Assembly (NCBI GenBank): GCA_036924285.1
Contig: JAYKYS010000004.1
Span: 27,684,001 to 27,748,000, forward strand
Origin: Asterella californica
Lineage: Eukaryota; Streptophyta; Marchantiopsida; Marchantiales; Aytoniaceae
Direction of reading: 5' to 3'
DNA: 64,000 bases
Under the pieces are notes generated by a model. The model did no database searches. It saw only the letters and a program-made list of their open reading frames with translations, and had not been told where the DNA came from. The translations under genes and the position numbers were made by a program. Every line of letters starts with the position of its first letter. The stretch's first letter is position 1. This document shows positions 1 to 10,210 of this stretch, one piece after another.

Positions 1-403
1 GATCTTCTCAAGTGCGCTGTGCTGCGGGAAGTTGGAATGCGCCTAATGTGCTTCCTGCGCATCTTCCCCGCAGATTAGGGGTTTTCGACTTTAGGTGTCT
101 TCCCCGACCTACCTACCTATTCGGTGCGACCCAGTAGGTACACCCGAAAACTCGTGGTTGGGCCTTCGCGGTCGCTGTCTTCCGGAAGACAGGTGTCTTC
201 CCGGCGACAGCAACTGAGAAGACGCTCTTCCGAAGACGGTCATCTTCCGAAGAAGTCAACTTCTTATTACAAACAGCTCTTAAGATCATCTTCATGTTAA
301 GGAAGAAGTAACCTTAAGTAACAACGCTTCTTCAGTTATACAAACAAGTTATTATTCTTAAAGTTTTCAAAAATTCGTGCATCCTGTAATTTGTGGACAC
401 CAC
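1..403 (+). repeat. GAAGAC-rich dispersed repeat, copy 1
   Basis: This stretch is packed with GTCTTC/GAAGAC and TCTTCCGAAG motifs. From about 190 to 403 it matches 42191-42378 almost base for base, including the run through TTACAAACA and the ending GTGGACACCACA (GTGGGCACCACA at the second site). Both matches stop at the same CACCACA, so this is probably one end of a mobile element, perhaps an LTR edge. Its left end lies outside the window. I see no credible gene here. Confidence 0.6.
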
Positions 404-967
404 AGAGTAGGAGTTTGAGACGAAGTCTGAGAATAGACCAGCACCTGCGAGGTTAGTTTACTACGAAGAAGTTTATGGACGAAGTTGACTTTGGAGGAAG
501 TTGTTCTTTAGTGAAGACACTTTGGAAGAAGTTGAACCTTGTACTTTGGCGGAAGAAGAGTCTTCTTCGTCAGAGTTTTCTGAGAACAGTAGTAGTAGAG
601 ATAACTTAGTGTGATGATACTTAGCGTTTATGGTGTTAAGGGCTACTTAGTAGCACTTCAACAGTACTTTTTTATTGTGATATTTATCTCGTGGCTCTGT
701 TTCTCTGTTGTTTATCTGTTTCTTGAGGTCCTTGACCTATTCAGTACCTGTTATGTTATTTGTCAGGATTATCAACTCTGTCTTGTTAGATAGATCTTAG
801 TTTGATCTCTACCGGGATTGATTTTTGCCCGTGAGAATAAAAGACAACCGTAAATAATCACCTTTGTTACATGTTTACTACTTTTCGATGATCTTTATTT
901 GCATCTTTGTGCGTTCGATCTTTAAATTACTACTTTTGAGCATCTTTTGGTTTTCTTGTGTGTTACA
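404..967 (+). repeat. 5' LTR (3' part) of a degenerate LTR retroelement
   Basis: The sequence matches 5883-6134 followed by 8313-8574 in the same orientation. Shared features include a GAATAAAAGACAACC stretch (a possible polyadenylation region) and the end TTACA. Compared with the 3' copy it has a 35-bp insertion near 450 and lacks about 2.2 kb between 690 and 695. The true LTR start is unresolved, because the neighbouring GAAGAC repeat abuts it. Retroelement LTRs normally start TG and end CA; only the end is visible here. Confidence 0.65.
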
Positions 968-985
968 TATAGAAGGCTGAATAAA

Positions 986-1004
986 TTTTGACGCCGTTGT
1001 CAGA
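986..1004 (+). other. Putative primer-binding site
   Basis: TTTGACGCCGTTGTCAGAG lies just inside the 5' LTR. It resembles the TTTGGCGCCGTTGCCGGGG-type sites of many plant gypsy elements, and the site after the LTR at 61313. An 18-nt gap separates it from the LTR end, which is longer than usual, so decay or an insertion is likely. Confidence 0.4.
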
Positions 1005-1020
1005 GATGCGAATGCTGAAA

Positions 1021-2812
1021 TTATCCAAGATCAGTGAACAGAAGTCCAGAGACATGTATGTCGATGGGCAAGCTTGATCCTCCTGGAGACGTGAGGCGTG
1101 AAAGACGAGCAGAATATCGAGAACATATTCTGGAAGAAACTCGTCGGTTAAAAGAAGAGCATAAGAAGAGAGAACGAGGTTGGAGAACACCTAACTCAAA
1201 GGAATGGAAGAGGAAGGAACCAAAGGAAAGGCGCGCTTTCACACCATCCGAGTTCGTGTCCGCTTGCACTGCCTCCGCCTTCAGCGTTCGAAGAAGACCA
1301 AGCTCTCCTGAATCAAGCCCCGAAGTCACATACGCATATAAAACCGGCATCAACTTCTTCCGAAGGTCTTCGGAGTCTTCAACCTTCGCCCGAAGATCTT
1401 CCTTCTCCTTTGTAAGCTCTGCAACTGTAACTTGGAACTCTTCACGACTTCGTTGCAGTTCAGCCTTCTCATTTGATAACTCCTTAAACCGATCAGAGAA
1501 ACTCTTTGTTGAGACCTTAAGCTCCTCGTCCTTCATCTTCATGGCAGTCTTGAATTCTTCGCGTTGGCGTCGAAGGCCTTCGAGTTCATTCTTCGTCTCC
1601 AACCGAAGATTCGTTCCATTCCTCTCCTCTTAACGAAGATTGTTCTTCTCCTGTTGCCAGTTTCCTTTGTTGAAGTGTACCGTGGCAAGCAATTCGGGCA
1701 AAGATAGCTTCTTCTCGACTTCTTCTTCATACTCGGCCCTGTTCTCCTCCAGAAGTCTAAGTATGGGAACTACAACCTCTTCGTCGAATACCATTGCTCT
1801 CTGGAACTTGTCACTTTCACCAAGTGTTGGTCCTTCAGAAGTACCTTCGCTGATGTTGGTTGTACCCTCCATCTTCGTCCTTGAGCTACTTAGCTCGACA
1901 GTCTCCTTCTTGGTGCCTTTAGCTTTCTTCCTCGCCTTCGGCTTCTCCTGCGGCTTCTCCGTTGGCGAAGTTGGAAGGCTCCGCTTTCTCTTATTGCGTC
2001 GCTTCTCCATATCTTCCACTGTCTCGGGGATGTCCATCGGTGGTACCTGAGGTGTGACTTCGGCATGTGCCTTCGGTGAAGTCTCCACTCGCTGAGTTGC
2101 TTCTCCATGTACTCCCTCTTCGCGGACTGGTGAAAGGTCTTCGTCCTCGCACTCTTCGTCTTCGTCAAAGCCCAACTACCTGACGTCCTTCACCGTTAGC
2201 CATCCCATACCGAAGTAGAAGACGCTGACGAATCCTCCCAAGTAGACGTAGTCTTGCTTCGTCCATATTCGCTGTACCTTTTCGTGAAAGATCTTCGCCC
2301 AATGTGCACGCTCACCGACGAAGATGTTCTCGAAGAAGCATACTTTCCACGCAGATAAGTATGTTGTCCGCCTCGGACTTAAAATCAACATCACCGTTTC
2401 GGTGATCTTCCTCTTCAAGGGACCGCGGTAATCGGCTAACTTGTAATCATTCGTCGAGTGAACAGGATGGGCGAAGAGCTCTCCATAGTCCTGGCCTTCC
2501 TTCACCAAGCTCTTCATCAATGCATGGTCGAAGAGCAGATCTCTCTTCTCGCCCGTCTCGTCGAGCAAGACCTTCTCCCAATTCTTGATCGTCCAGTTCC
2601 CTGGTCTTGCATATACTCGTCTTCGCCGCCATGATCTTCACACATTCGTATCTGGCTAATGAACTTGCCAGACATCGGGTCCAACCTCCCCATGTCAAGA
2701 AACTCAAGCCTAGCTCCTTCAGCTTCGGCCGAAGATGTCGTAGCTCCTCCTGGTCTAACTCAAAAGCTCGAATGCGTGATAACTTCGAAGTGACAGACAT
2801 CGCACTCTTCAA
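1021..2812 (-). pseudogene. Unrecognised retroelement-borne coiled-coil protein gene, copy A
   Basis: Reading leftwards, the conserved blocks are LDQEELRHLRPKLKELGLSF (about 2775-2700), a region ending KRDLLFD (about 2550), DYRGPLKRK and LSPRRTTY (about 2420-2350), YVYLGGFVSVFYFGMGWLT (about 2240-2190), an acidic and Lys/Arg-rich linker (2170-1890), and a long coiled-coil-like C-terminal half (1800-1400). Every block aligns with copy B at 3958-5667 on the other strand. The frame is interrupted by a frameshift around 2450-2570 and by in-frame stops near 2176 (TAG) and 1630 (TAA); copy B reads through at both places. I do not recognise the family. It sits inside an LTR element in antisense to that element, so it could be captured cargo or an inverted second insertion. 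It is probably not functional now. Confidence 0.65.
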
Positions 2813-2990
2813 AGATGATTGTATGAACTCTGGGATGATCTTCGCCTAATGCGCTAGCCTTCGCTCAAGTTAGCCTTCGTCCAAATGTGAGCCTTCGTCC
2901 AAATTTCACTACCTCCGCTTGAACTCTCTCCGCAGATGTGAAATCGCTGTGCGCTAAAAGTAGATTTGAATAATGAGTTAGGTTTCCGAG

Positions 2991-3021
2991 TATATAATTA
3001 GGTTCGAACTCCTCACACGTG
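2991..3021 (-). promoter_or_regulatory. G-box plus TATA promoter of copy A
   Basis: Read on the minus strand, CACGTGTG (G-box core at 3016-3021) is followed about 20 bp later by TTATATA (2991-2997). The coding blocks of copy A begin some 200 bp further on. Copy B has the same arrangement at 3732-3762, which supports a conserved promoter module. Confidence 0.55.
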
Positions 3022-3731
3022 CCAAAGTCATCACTCGTTTCTCGCTACAGGACTGACAAGGATATGCGCAGACTGTCCTCGTCTTCGTCTCTTGCACTTC
3101 CTGTCCGTCTTCGGCTAGATAGCTCGTTCTTACCCCGACCATCTTCTGCTATAACTCTTATTGACTATTCGTGAAGAGATTATACTTCAAGGGATGTATT
3201 CTTAAGAAGTCTTCCTCTATCTTCTATTCAGATATTTCCTATGAAGGCCTTCTTCCGAAGACTCTTCTTAAGAAGACTCTTCATAATTGTTCTTCTTTAC
3301 TAAAACTACACTATTCGTCTTCTATTTTCGAATTTCTTCAACAAACTTCTACATTTCGATCTTCTTCTATCAAAAATTGAAAAAGTGGGCTCTACAGGGG
3401 AGTATGTAAAGCTTTGATTTTTCGTTTTGTTTATTAATTGATTAGTTGTAAAATAAATAAGAGAAATAGGTGATAGAAGATAAAAGATATGAGTAGAATA
3501 GTGTTAATTAGAAGTTTAGTGAAGAATCTTTGTTCTGGAGGAATCTATGGATCTATGGGGATACTTGGGAGATGAATTTCTCATAGTTGAATTCCTGTTG
3601 TGTGAGGCAAATGGACGCTGGACGACGAAGTTACAGCAGGTTGAAGATGTGACGAAGATGGAGAAGAACGATTTCGCTGTATTGCAAGCGTCGAAGGACC
3701 TCAATCAAAACTGAACAAACCCTAACTTCGG
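3022..3731. other. Spacer between the two divergent copies
   Basis: About 700 bp lie between the two opposed G-boxes. The left part is rich in TCTTC and GAAGTCTTC motifs (3090-3370) like the GAAGAC repeat elsewhere; the rest is AT-rich. I see no convincing gene. Confidence 0.5.
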
Positions 3732-3762
3732 CACGTGTGGAGGAGCCATCGCGAGATATAAG
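3732..3762 (+). promoter_or_regulatory. G-box plus TATA promoter of copy B
   Basis: CACGTGTGG (core 3732-3737) is followed about 20 bp later by GATATAAGTA (3755-3764). Coding similarity to copy A begins about 200 bp downstream. The order and spacing mirror the module at 2991-3021 on the opposite strand. Confidence 0.55.
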
Positions 3763-3957
3763 TAGGAGAATTCAGATCATTTGTCTTATTGTCGAACACT
3801 ATTTAGAAAGGCGGAGCGCAACGCATTCTCCTACCTATGAAGTACAGTGACTTCGCCGAAGCGAGTTAGCGGCGAGGAAGCGAGTTACTAGCGGAGAAGC
3901 TGTTTTCTTCGTACCTTGTTGCAGCGGTACATGCAAGGGATGTAGACGTCCAAGCCG

Positions 3958-5667
3958 TCAAGGCTCCGAGCACTAGATGTCAACCGAGCAGGACTTCGTT
4001 GCTATGAGAAGGAGTTGGAGGAGATGGGCTTGTCGTTCCTCTTACTTCCTTGGTGGGGAATGGTTTCTTCGAAGCTGGTGCACGAACAGAAGGTGTGCAG
4101 ACATCATCCGGCGGACGAATCGTATGAGAGGTCTTGTAATTAGATCGAGGCGCATTGATCACACGTTCTGGGGATAGATGATGCAAGCAAGGAGGACGAT
4201 CTTCTTTTCGACAGTTCTTCGGCAGCAGCATCGGCCGAAGCTGTGAAGAACTTTCCTAAGCTGTTCAAGGAAGTATCGCAGGGGAGGAAGGGCTACAGAA
4301 CTAGCGACTATCGCAACCCGAAGAAGCGCGAAGTCGTTGATGCGATAATGATGATCTTTCGACCGAGGAGGACGACTTACGAGGATTATCCACCTCCATG
4401 TACAGAAACTCTAGGCGGAAGAAGACATGGTCTACATCGGAGCATTCGTCTTAGTCTTTTACATGGGTATGGGACTATTGTCTGACGAAGATCAAAAGAG
4501 GTTAGGTTTTGACGTAGCAGCCGCAGACGACGAGTTCGAAGTTGAACGACTCCAGTTAGGGATGTACAACTGGAGAGGTTCTTTGACGAAGTTGCCGCCG
4601 AGGATGTAGCAGCCGAAGCAACTACAAATCAGACCGTGGCCGCAGCAGAACCTCAAATGGAAAAGGTATCTGAGACAGTAAACTTGGACGAGGACGAGGA
4701 TGTCACCAAAGTACCTCCGCCAGTCAGACGAAGCGGGAGGAAGAAGATCTTAGAGGAAACTCCGAGGTCAGCGCAGAAGTCCCGGAAGAAGATGAAGATG
4801 ACAAGGACAATCTGCGCCGAAGACGAAGAAGCCGAGGTTGACACGGAAGAAGAGAGTACTCCTCAGGAGGAGAAGAAGAAAGAATACAGCCACTACTTCT
4901 TCGTCGACAATCGAAACGGTAGAACAACTGGGTTCTTTGACAAAGTACATGCAGGATGTAGCGTAGCGTTGCTCTACGTGTTAGAGAGTAATCGGAGGTC
5001 TTATGAGAAAGTCGTCGGGAGGAAGCTGAACTTAGCAGAGTTAGTTCAGACGATGCACTTCGGTCGAGAGAACTGGTTACAGGAGAAAGAGAACTTACGT
5101 GCAGCAGTTCTCAAAGCGAAGAAGGAAATAGCGGCAAAGACCGAAGAAACCAAAACTTTGACTTTGAAGCGCGAGGAGGTACTTCGTCAGAAGTTAGTGC
5201 AAGGAAAGGAACATGAGAAGGTTCTTTCTCTTGTAAAGAAGGAGTTAGATGAGATGCGTCAGCAGAGGGATCAGAACCAAGACATCGTCGCAGAGATGAC
5301 CAAGGAGATTGAAGATCTGAAGCGGTGATGTGTGAAGACCGAGGAGTAGGCATCACAACTTCGGAGCAGAGTCGAGCCAACCCTGAAGAACTACTTCGCC
5401 ACAGATTTGGATTCTTCGGAGCTAACATTTCTTCGGCAGATTCCACAGGAGTTAGGAGCAGCAGATGTAGAGAGTTCTTCGACGACGAACCGAGTAGCTA
5501 GATTGAGAAAGAGAGTAGTTAGAGAGCTTAGAGAAGTTAGAGCGACTGTTGAGTTCTCGGTTAGCGAGATAGCTAGGGAGTTAGCGATAGGAGCTGGTGT
5601 TGTTCCTGGTATCGTTTCGGACACAGGACCTTCATCTGACGGACCAGTTGTACACCCGACTTCTTAG
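3958..5667 (+). pseudogene. Unrecognised retroelement-borne coiled-coil protein gene, copy B
   Basis: The block order matches copy A: RALDVNRAGLRCYEKELEEM (from 3967), DDLLFD (about 4197), DYRNPKKRE and FRPRRTTYED (4300-4385), VYIGAFVLVFYMGMGLLS (4430-4480), an acidic plus Lys/Arg-rich linker (4690-4900), YEKVVGRKLNLAELVQTMHF (5000-5060), then a long Glu/Lys/Leu coiled coil (5090-5325). Two in-frame stops, TGA at 5326-5328 and TAG at 5347-5349, precede a conserved tail LDSSELTFLRQI (5400-5440) whose counterpart in copy A is LDSGELGLLRTL. A frameshift lies near 4560. No ATG fits the first conserved block, so the start is lost or lies in an unseen exon. The function is unknown; a Gag-like structural role is possible but unsupported. 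Confidence 0.65.
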
Positions 5668-5882
5668 GAAGAAGATCAGTCATCTTTGGAGCAATCAGTA
5701 TATAAGCATTGTGTTGTTCGTGCTCAGTACCTCTATATGTTTGTTATTTTGGATTTTCTATTTCCTGAGTTTACAAAGCCATTGTGTTTGTCAACTTCAG
5801 AGATTTACCTACGAAGTATCGTAGTTTGTTGTGGTAGGAATTTGTCTGGGTGTCGAAGATCTTGTTGTTTGACATGCGAAAT

Positions 5883-6134
5883 CAGAGTAGGAGTTTGAGA
5901 CGAAGTCTGAGAATAGATCAGCACGAAGTTGACTTTGGAGGAAGTTGTTCTTTAGTGAAGACACTTTGGAAGAAGTTGAACCTTGTACTTCGGCGGAAGA
6001 GGAGTCTTCTTTGCCAGAGTTTTTCGAGAACAGTAGTAGTAGAAATAACTTAGTGTGAAGATACTTAGCGTTTATGGTATTAAGGGCTGCTTAGTAGCAC
6101 TTCAGCAGTACTTCTTTATTGTGGCATTTATCTC
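5883..6134 (+). repeat. 3' LTR, first segment
   Basis: Matches 404-690 except for a 35-bp stretch present only in the 5' copy. Similarity breaks off at ATTTATCTC and resumes at 8313. Confidence 0.65.
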
Positions 6135-8312
6135 CGTTGTCGTGTCGTGGACCGGCTCCTATCTGAAATTCAGACCTTGATGCTTGTCGCTCCAAAGACA
6201 CTCATGAGAAAGACAAGCTAGGCCCTAGCTTACGAGCTTTGGCATCATTTCGGATCTCCATTTTCATCGCATAGATGGGTAGAGCTCCTTGTCAGCTTTC
6301 CATAGGCACTTCATCTACTTCGTTTGGACGCCTAGTGGAGAAGTTACAGGACTCGAAAGATGGAGAAAACAAGCTAGGCCCCAGCTTATGGGTTTTTGGC
6401 ACAACTTCAAATCTTCGCTTTTATCACATCAGTGGATAGAGCTCCTTGTCAGCTTTCCATAGACACTTCATCTACTTCGTTTGGACGTCTAGTGGAAAAG
6501 TTACAAGACTCGAAAGATGGAGAAAACAAGCTAGGCCCCAACTTACGAGCTTTTGGCGCAACTTCGGATCTTCACTTTCATCACATAGATGGGTAGAGCT
6601 CTTTGTCAGCTTTCCATGGGCATCTTGTTTACTTCGTTTGGACACCTAGTGGAAAAGTTACAAGACTCGAAAGATGGAGAAAACAAGCTAGGCCCCAGCT
6701 TACGAGCTTTTGGTGCAACTTCGGATCTTCACTTTCATCACATAGATGGGTAGAGCTCCTTGTCAGCTTTCCATGGGCATCTTGTTTACTTCGTTTGGAC
6801 ATCTAGTGAAGAAGGTATGCGACTCGAAAAAAGGTAAAATCAAGCTAGGCCCTAGTTTACTTGCTGACTGGGTATTTGAGGCTTCATGCGCTATATCAAA
6901 GATGCAAGGGGCCTGCTTCAGAAGGATGAGAGAACTTCGTACGTACAAAGACTGTGACAAGGGGGCAGCTTAGGGGCTAGCTTGTGCTTGCGACCTGTCA
7001 ACGAACGGTTCGAGAGATTTGGAGGTCCAATGCAAGCGCGCAAGGCGTCGTTGGGTTCAGATCTGAGCAAGCTACGCACAGGTTAAGACGGTTTGCGAAG
7101 AGGCGGATCCGGGGATGTGTACTGGGAGAAATTGAGTAGCAGGAAGCAGATTTGGAGTTTTCAGTTATCTGTGAAGGAGAGTTGGACCGTTTGGGCCGTT
7201 CCGGAGTCCAAACTTGCTGTCCTTGGATCCATCGGGATCAGAACACCGAGTTCTACAAGAAATTGACGACGATATCAAGTTTCATCAGACGGTTTGGGAG
7301 TTTTGAGTGAAATTGGCTCGCAGGGAAACGCTTACATCAGATTTTGTTCGTCTCCGACTTGAGATTGGATTGTTCTTCGCGATCGGTGAGCCAAGCTCTT
7401 CGTTCTTGGTGCCTACGCGATCAAGGAGTCTTCATCTACGCATAAGAGAAGACTGTACGTGAATTAGATTGTTGGTTTGGGTGTGGTGAGCAAGTTTGAG
7501 CCGTAGGGAGCTGATTTACGTCAGTTTTTTGTAAACCTACGACCAAATTTCTTGCGTGGTGGGGAACTCCAAACGGCTTGTTTGGAGTCTTGTTGGGTTC
7601 AGGGTAGCTAGATCTACTTGCCAGAGAAGACGGATATCAGTTGGGACGATCCGTTTGTGCGGTGTGTGCGGTTTTAAGCCGCAGGGAGCAGTTTTTGAAG
7701 GTTCGGTCACCTGCGACCAAAAATCGGAGATATCTCGACTGTTGAGAGTCGGATCTAAAGGTGTCTTGGGTTAACGGAGTCAGCGGAGGAGACCCTATCA
7801 ACATCTGAAGTCCGTTCAGCGAAAGAAGGAAGTCCACAGATAGGTCTTTCTCGGCTTCTTCGCTACGGGTTTGTCTCTTTTGAGTTCGTTAGAGTTCTGG
7901 TTGGCTATATACAGCTTGTGGTAGCTAGCTTTAGCTAAGAACTTGTACATGGATGTGGTTTGGACTTTGGTTTGGATCGCGTGATACTGCTGTGGCTCTG
8001 CTTGTTAGCAAAAAGAAGTTTCTCTTGCTTTGAGCTACGCTTCGGTGTTTTTGGGTAAGGGTTGAGAATCAGGGGTTGTTTTTAAGGGCTTTGAAGCAGG
8101 TTACAGACCGCTCTGGTCTGATTCTCAGTTCTGTGCTCTTAGGAGAAAGAACCGACAGTTTACATACATTTGGAGTTGGTTTATATCGCAGCGTTCGTTT
8201 TTGTGGTTGTTTTTCTCTGTCTTGTCTCTGTTTTAGCACACAACATCTCCACAGCCAGGAACCTCGTGTTTTCCTGGACATCCTTCACGCAATATCCGAC
8301 ACGATATCGGGA
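6135..8312. repeat. 2.2-kb segment splitting the 3' LTR
   Basis: This segment is absent from the 5' LTR. It contains a 157-bp tandem array on its left and a GC-richer part on the right with loosely repeated phrases such as CCGTAGGGAGC / CCGCAGGGAGC (7500-7700). Short open frames occur but none has a recognisable motif. I found no target duplication, so it could equally be original LTR sequence deleted from the 5' copy. Confidence 0.5.
6205..6880. repeat. 157-bp tandem repeat, about 4.5 copies
   Basis: CAAGCTAGGCC starts at 6214, 6370, 6527, 6684 and 6841, and TAGAGCTC(C/T)TTGTCAGC recurs about every 157 bp between 6280 and 6760. The period is not a multiple of three, and the open frames across the units restart in different frames, so the array is not protein-coding. 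Confidence 0.9.
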
Positions 8313-8574
8313 CTCTGTTTCTCTGTTGTTTATCTGTTTCTTGAGGTCCCTGACCTGTTCAGTACCTGTTATGTTATTTGTCAAGATTATCAACTTTGTC
8401 TTGTTGGATAGATCTGAGTTTGATCTCTATCGAGATTGATTTCTGCCCGTGAGAATAAAAGACAACCATAAAGAATCACCTTTGTTACATGTTTACTACT
8501 TTTGGATGATCTTTACTTGCATCTCTGTGGATTCGATCCTTAAATTACTACTTTCGAGCATCTTTTGTGTTACA
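8313..8574 (+). repeat. 3' LTR, second segment and element end
   Basis: Matches 695-967 of the 5' LTR and ends TGTGTTACA at 8574. It includes the shared GAATAAAAGACAACC stretch. Confidence 0.65.
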
Positions 8575-8779
8575 CAAAGACACACTCCGACCCGAATAGG
8601 TCACTTCAAGAACATTCTGCAAAATTCTGCAGCACTTTTGCATGACAAAGAATCCACAATCAACCCCACAACAACAATCGATCAGTGAGCAGCAAGATAC
8701 CATGCGCCCACACACACCTCGACCAAAGGTACCAACAATCAAACACTAAGGACGACGTCCGAAGTTACTAGCTGATGAT

Positions 8780-9124
8780 TTCATATCAATGAGCTCTTAC
8801 TGAACTCCGCTTCGACTTGCATTCAGTTCTTCGAGTAATCACAACAGAGAAATTATCATCTCCACAATGCCAACACGGCAACAATGATTACTCGTAAAAC
8901 AGTCAAGCCAAACTCACTCTGTTGCATGTTACACTCAATAAGACTATCCATCAAGCAAAGAGCTTGAAGGCTCAACTCGAAGAACTAAAGCCTCCAAGCC
9001 CTACCCGTGAAGTATACCCCTAGTGGGTTAGCCCAAGAACCCGTCCTAACGACACTAGCGACCCTATCAAGACTAACCACTACGCACTCGGTCAACCTAG
9101 CTGGGGTGCTAAACTGATGTGACA
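8780..9124 (-). repeat. LTR-like family L, copy 1
   Basis: The minus-strand reading begins TGTCACATCAGTTTAGC and matches the left edge of the sequence at 29569 and the copy at 42794. Shared phrases include GGTTGACCGAGTGCG, GGGGTATACTTC and GTAGGGCTTGGAG. This copy is more diverged than the other two. It may continue to the element boundary at 8575. No coding sequence is seen between 8575 and 9336. Confidence 0.7.
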
Positions 9125-9336
9125 GAAGACCTATGCAAGTCGATCCGATTGGATTTTCCAGAAAAGCATTTGTTAGATGTATCCACACGTTAGGTGCTCC
9201 CTCATGCTTGGTAAAGGAGATTATGTGTCTCATGAATGTGAAGGAGAGAAGAAGTATGAGGTATGGACATGTGAGGGAGGAGATAGAAGATGCACAAATG
9301 ACTCGGATTGGGAAAAATGGCTCAAATGAACGGTGG

Positions 9337-10210
9337 TGAACTTCGAGACGTGTCTCGAAGTTCAACATAGATTTCACAAGAGGAAACAACAAAAACTTAC
9401 TTCTCTAACTTTGAGACGCGTGCCGAAGTTCAACTAGGGAAGAGAAGGAAGAAAACTTTGAGAAACCATAGCTCCTTACTTGAGAGTCCATTTGAGCTGA
9501 ATTTGGTATCGTTGGAACTGGCTGGACGAGAGGAACGTGTAAGGGAGCTCAGTTTTGGACAATCACCAAGCATGAAAATATTGAACTTTGGGATGCGTCT
9601 CGAAGTTAAACTCAGAAGCTGAAGAAGGAAGTAGAAGAAACTCTTAAGAGGACATAACTCTCTATTCCGATCTCTATTTCAAATGAATTGGGTATCGTTG
9701 GAGCGGCTCGAAGAGAAGAAAGACTTGGAGAGGTCATGCTAGAAAGAACGTAATGCATAAAAATCATTAAACATCATCACGTGTCCCGAAGTTGAAGAGA
9801 GACGACACAAAAGGATCAGTGTTTGAGAAGACATAACTCACCTGTTCGAGAGTCCGTTTGGAGTATGTTGGATATCTTCAGAATAGACTCGACGAGAGGG
9901 ATGAATTGGAGAGCTCTATTTGGATAAATAACCAAACATAAAATCATTGAACCTCGGGAGGCATCCCGAAGTTAAACTAGGAGTAAATTTGATATCGTTA
10001 GAATTGACTTTTCGAGAGGAAGGAGTTGGGAGACTCAAATTTGGAAAAACGGTCAACTTTCAACAAGTCAACTTTGGGATGCATCCCAAAGTTGACCAAT
10101 AAGAGAAAGTAGAGGAGAAAATCACTTAAATCTTTGAAGAGACGTACTTGTTGGAAGGGAGGTCCGTTTTAAACACTTTGGGTACCGTTGGGAAGGTATT
10201 TTCCAAGAGC
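9337..10210. repeat. Degenerate tandem array of about 178-bp units with palindromic core
   Basis: Imperfect palindromes of the form AACTT(C/T)GRGAYGYRTCYCGAAGTT recur near 9340, 9408, 9588, 9762, 9940 and 10062. Most are separated by 174-180 bp. Between them, phrases like GGTATCGTTGGA...GAGAGGA recur at matching offsets. No gene is seen. Confidence 0.7.

Noticed and set aside
190..260. Heat-shock elements in the TTCCGAAG clusters
   Set aside because: Heat-shock elements need TTCnnGAA spacing; here TTC and GAA are separated by one base, so the match is only superficial.
1034..1633. 199-codon plus-strand ORF
   Set aside because: It is the antisense shadow of the coiled-coil coding region of copy A, whose minus-strand reading is supported by its paralogue.
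6446..6960. Series of 65-75 codon plus-strand ORFs
   Set aside because: They are the same reading repeated by the 157-bp tandem array, whose period is not divisible by three.
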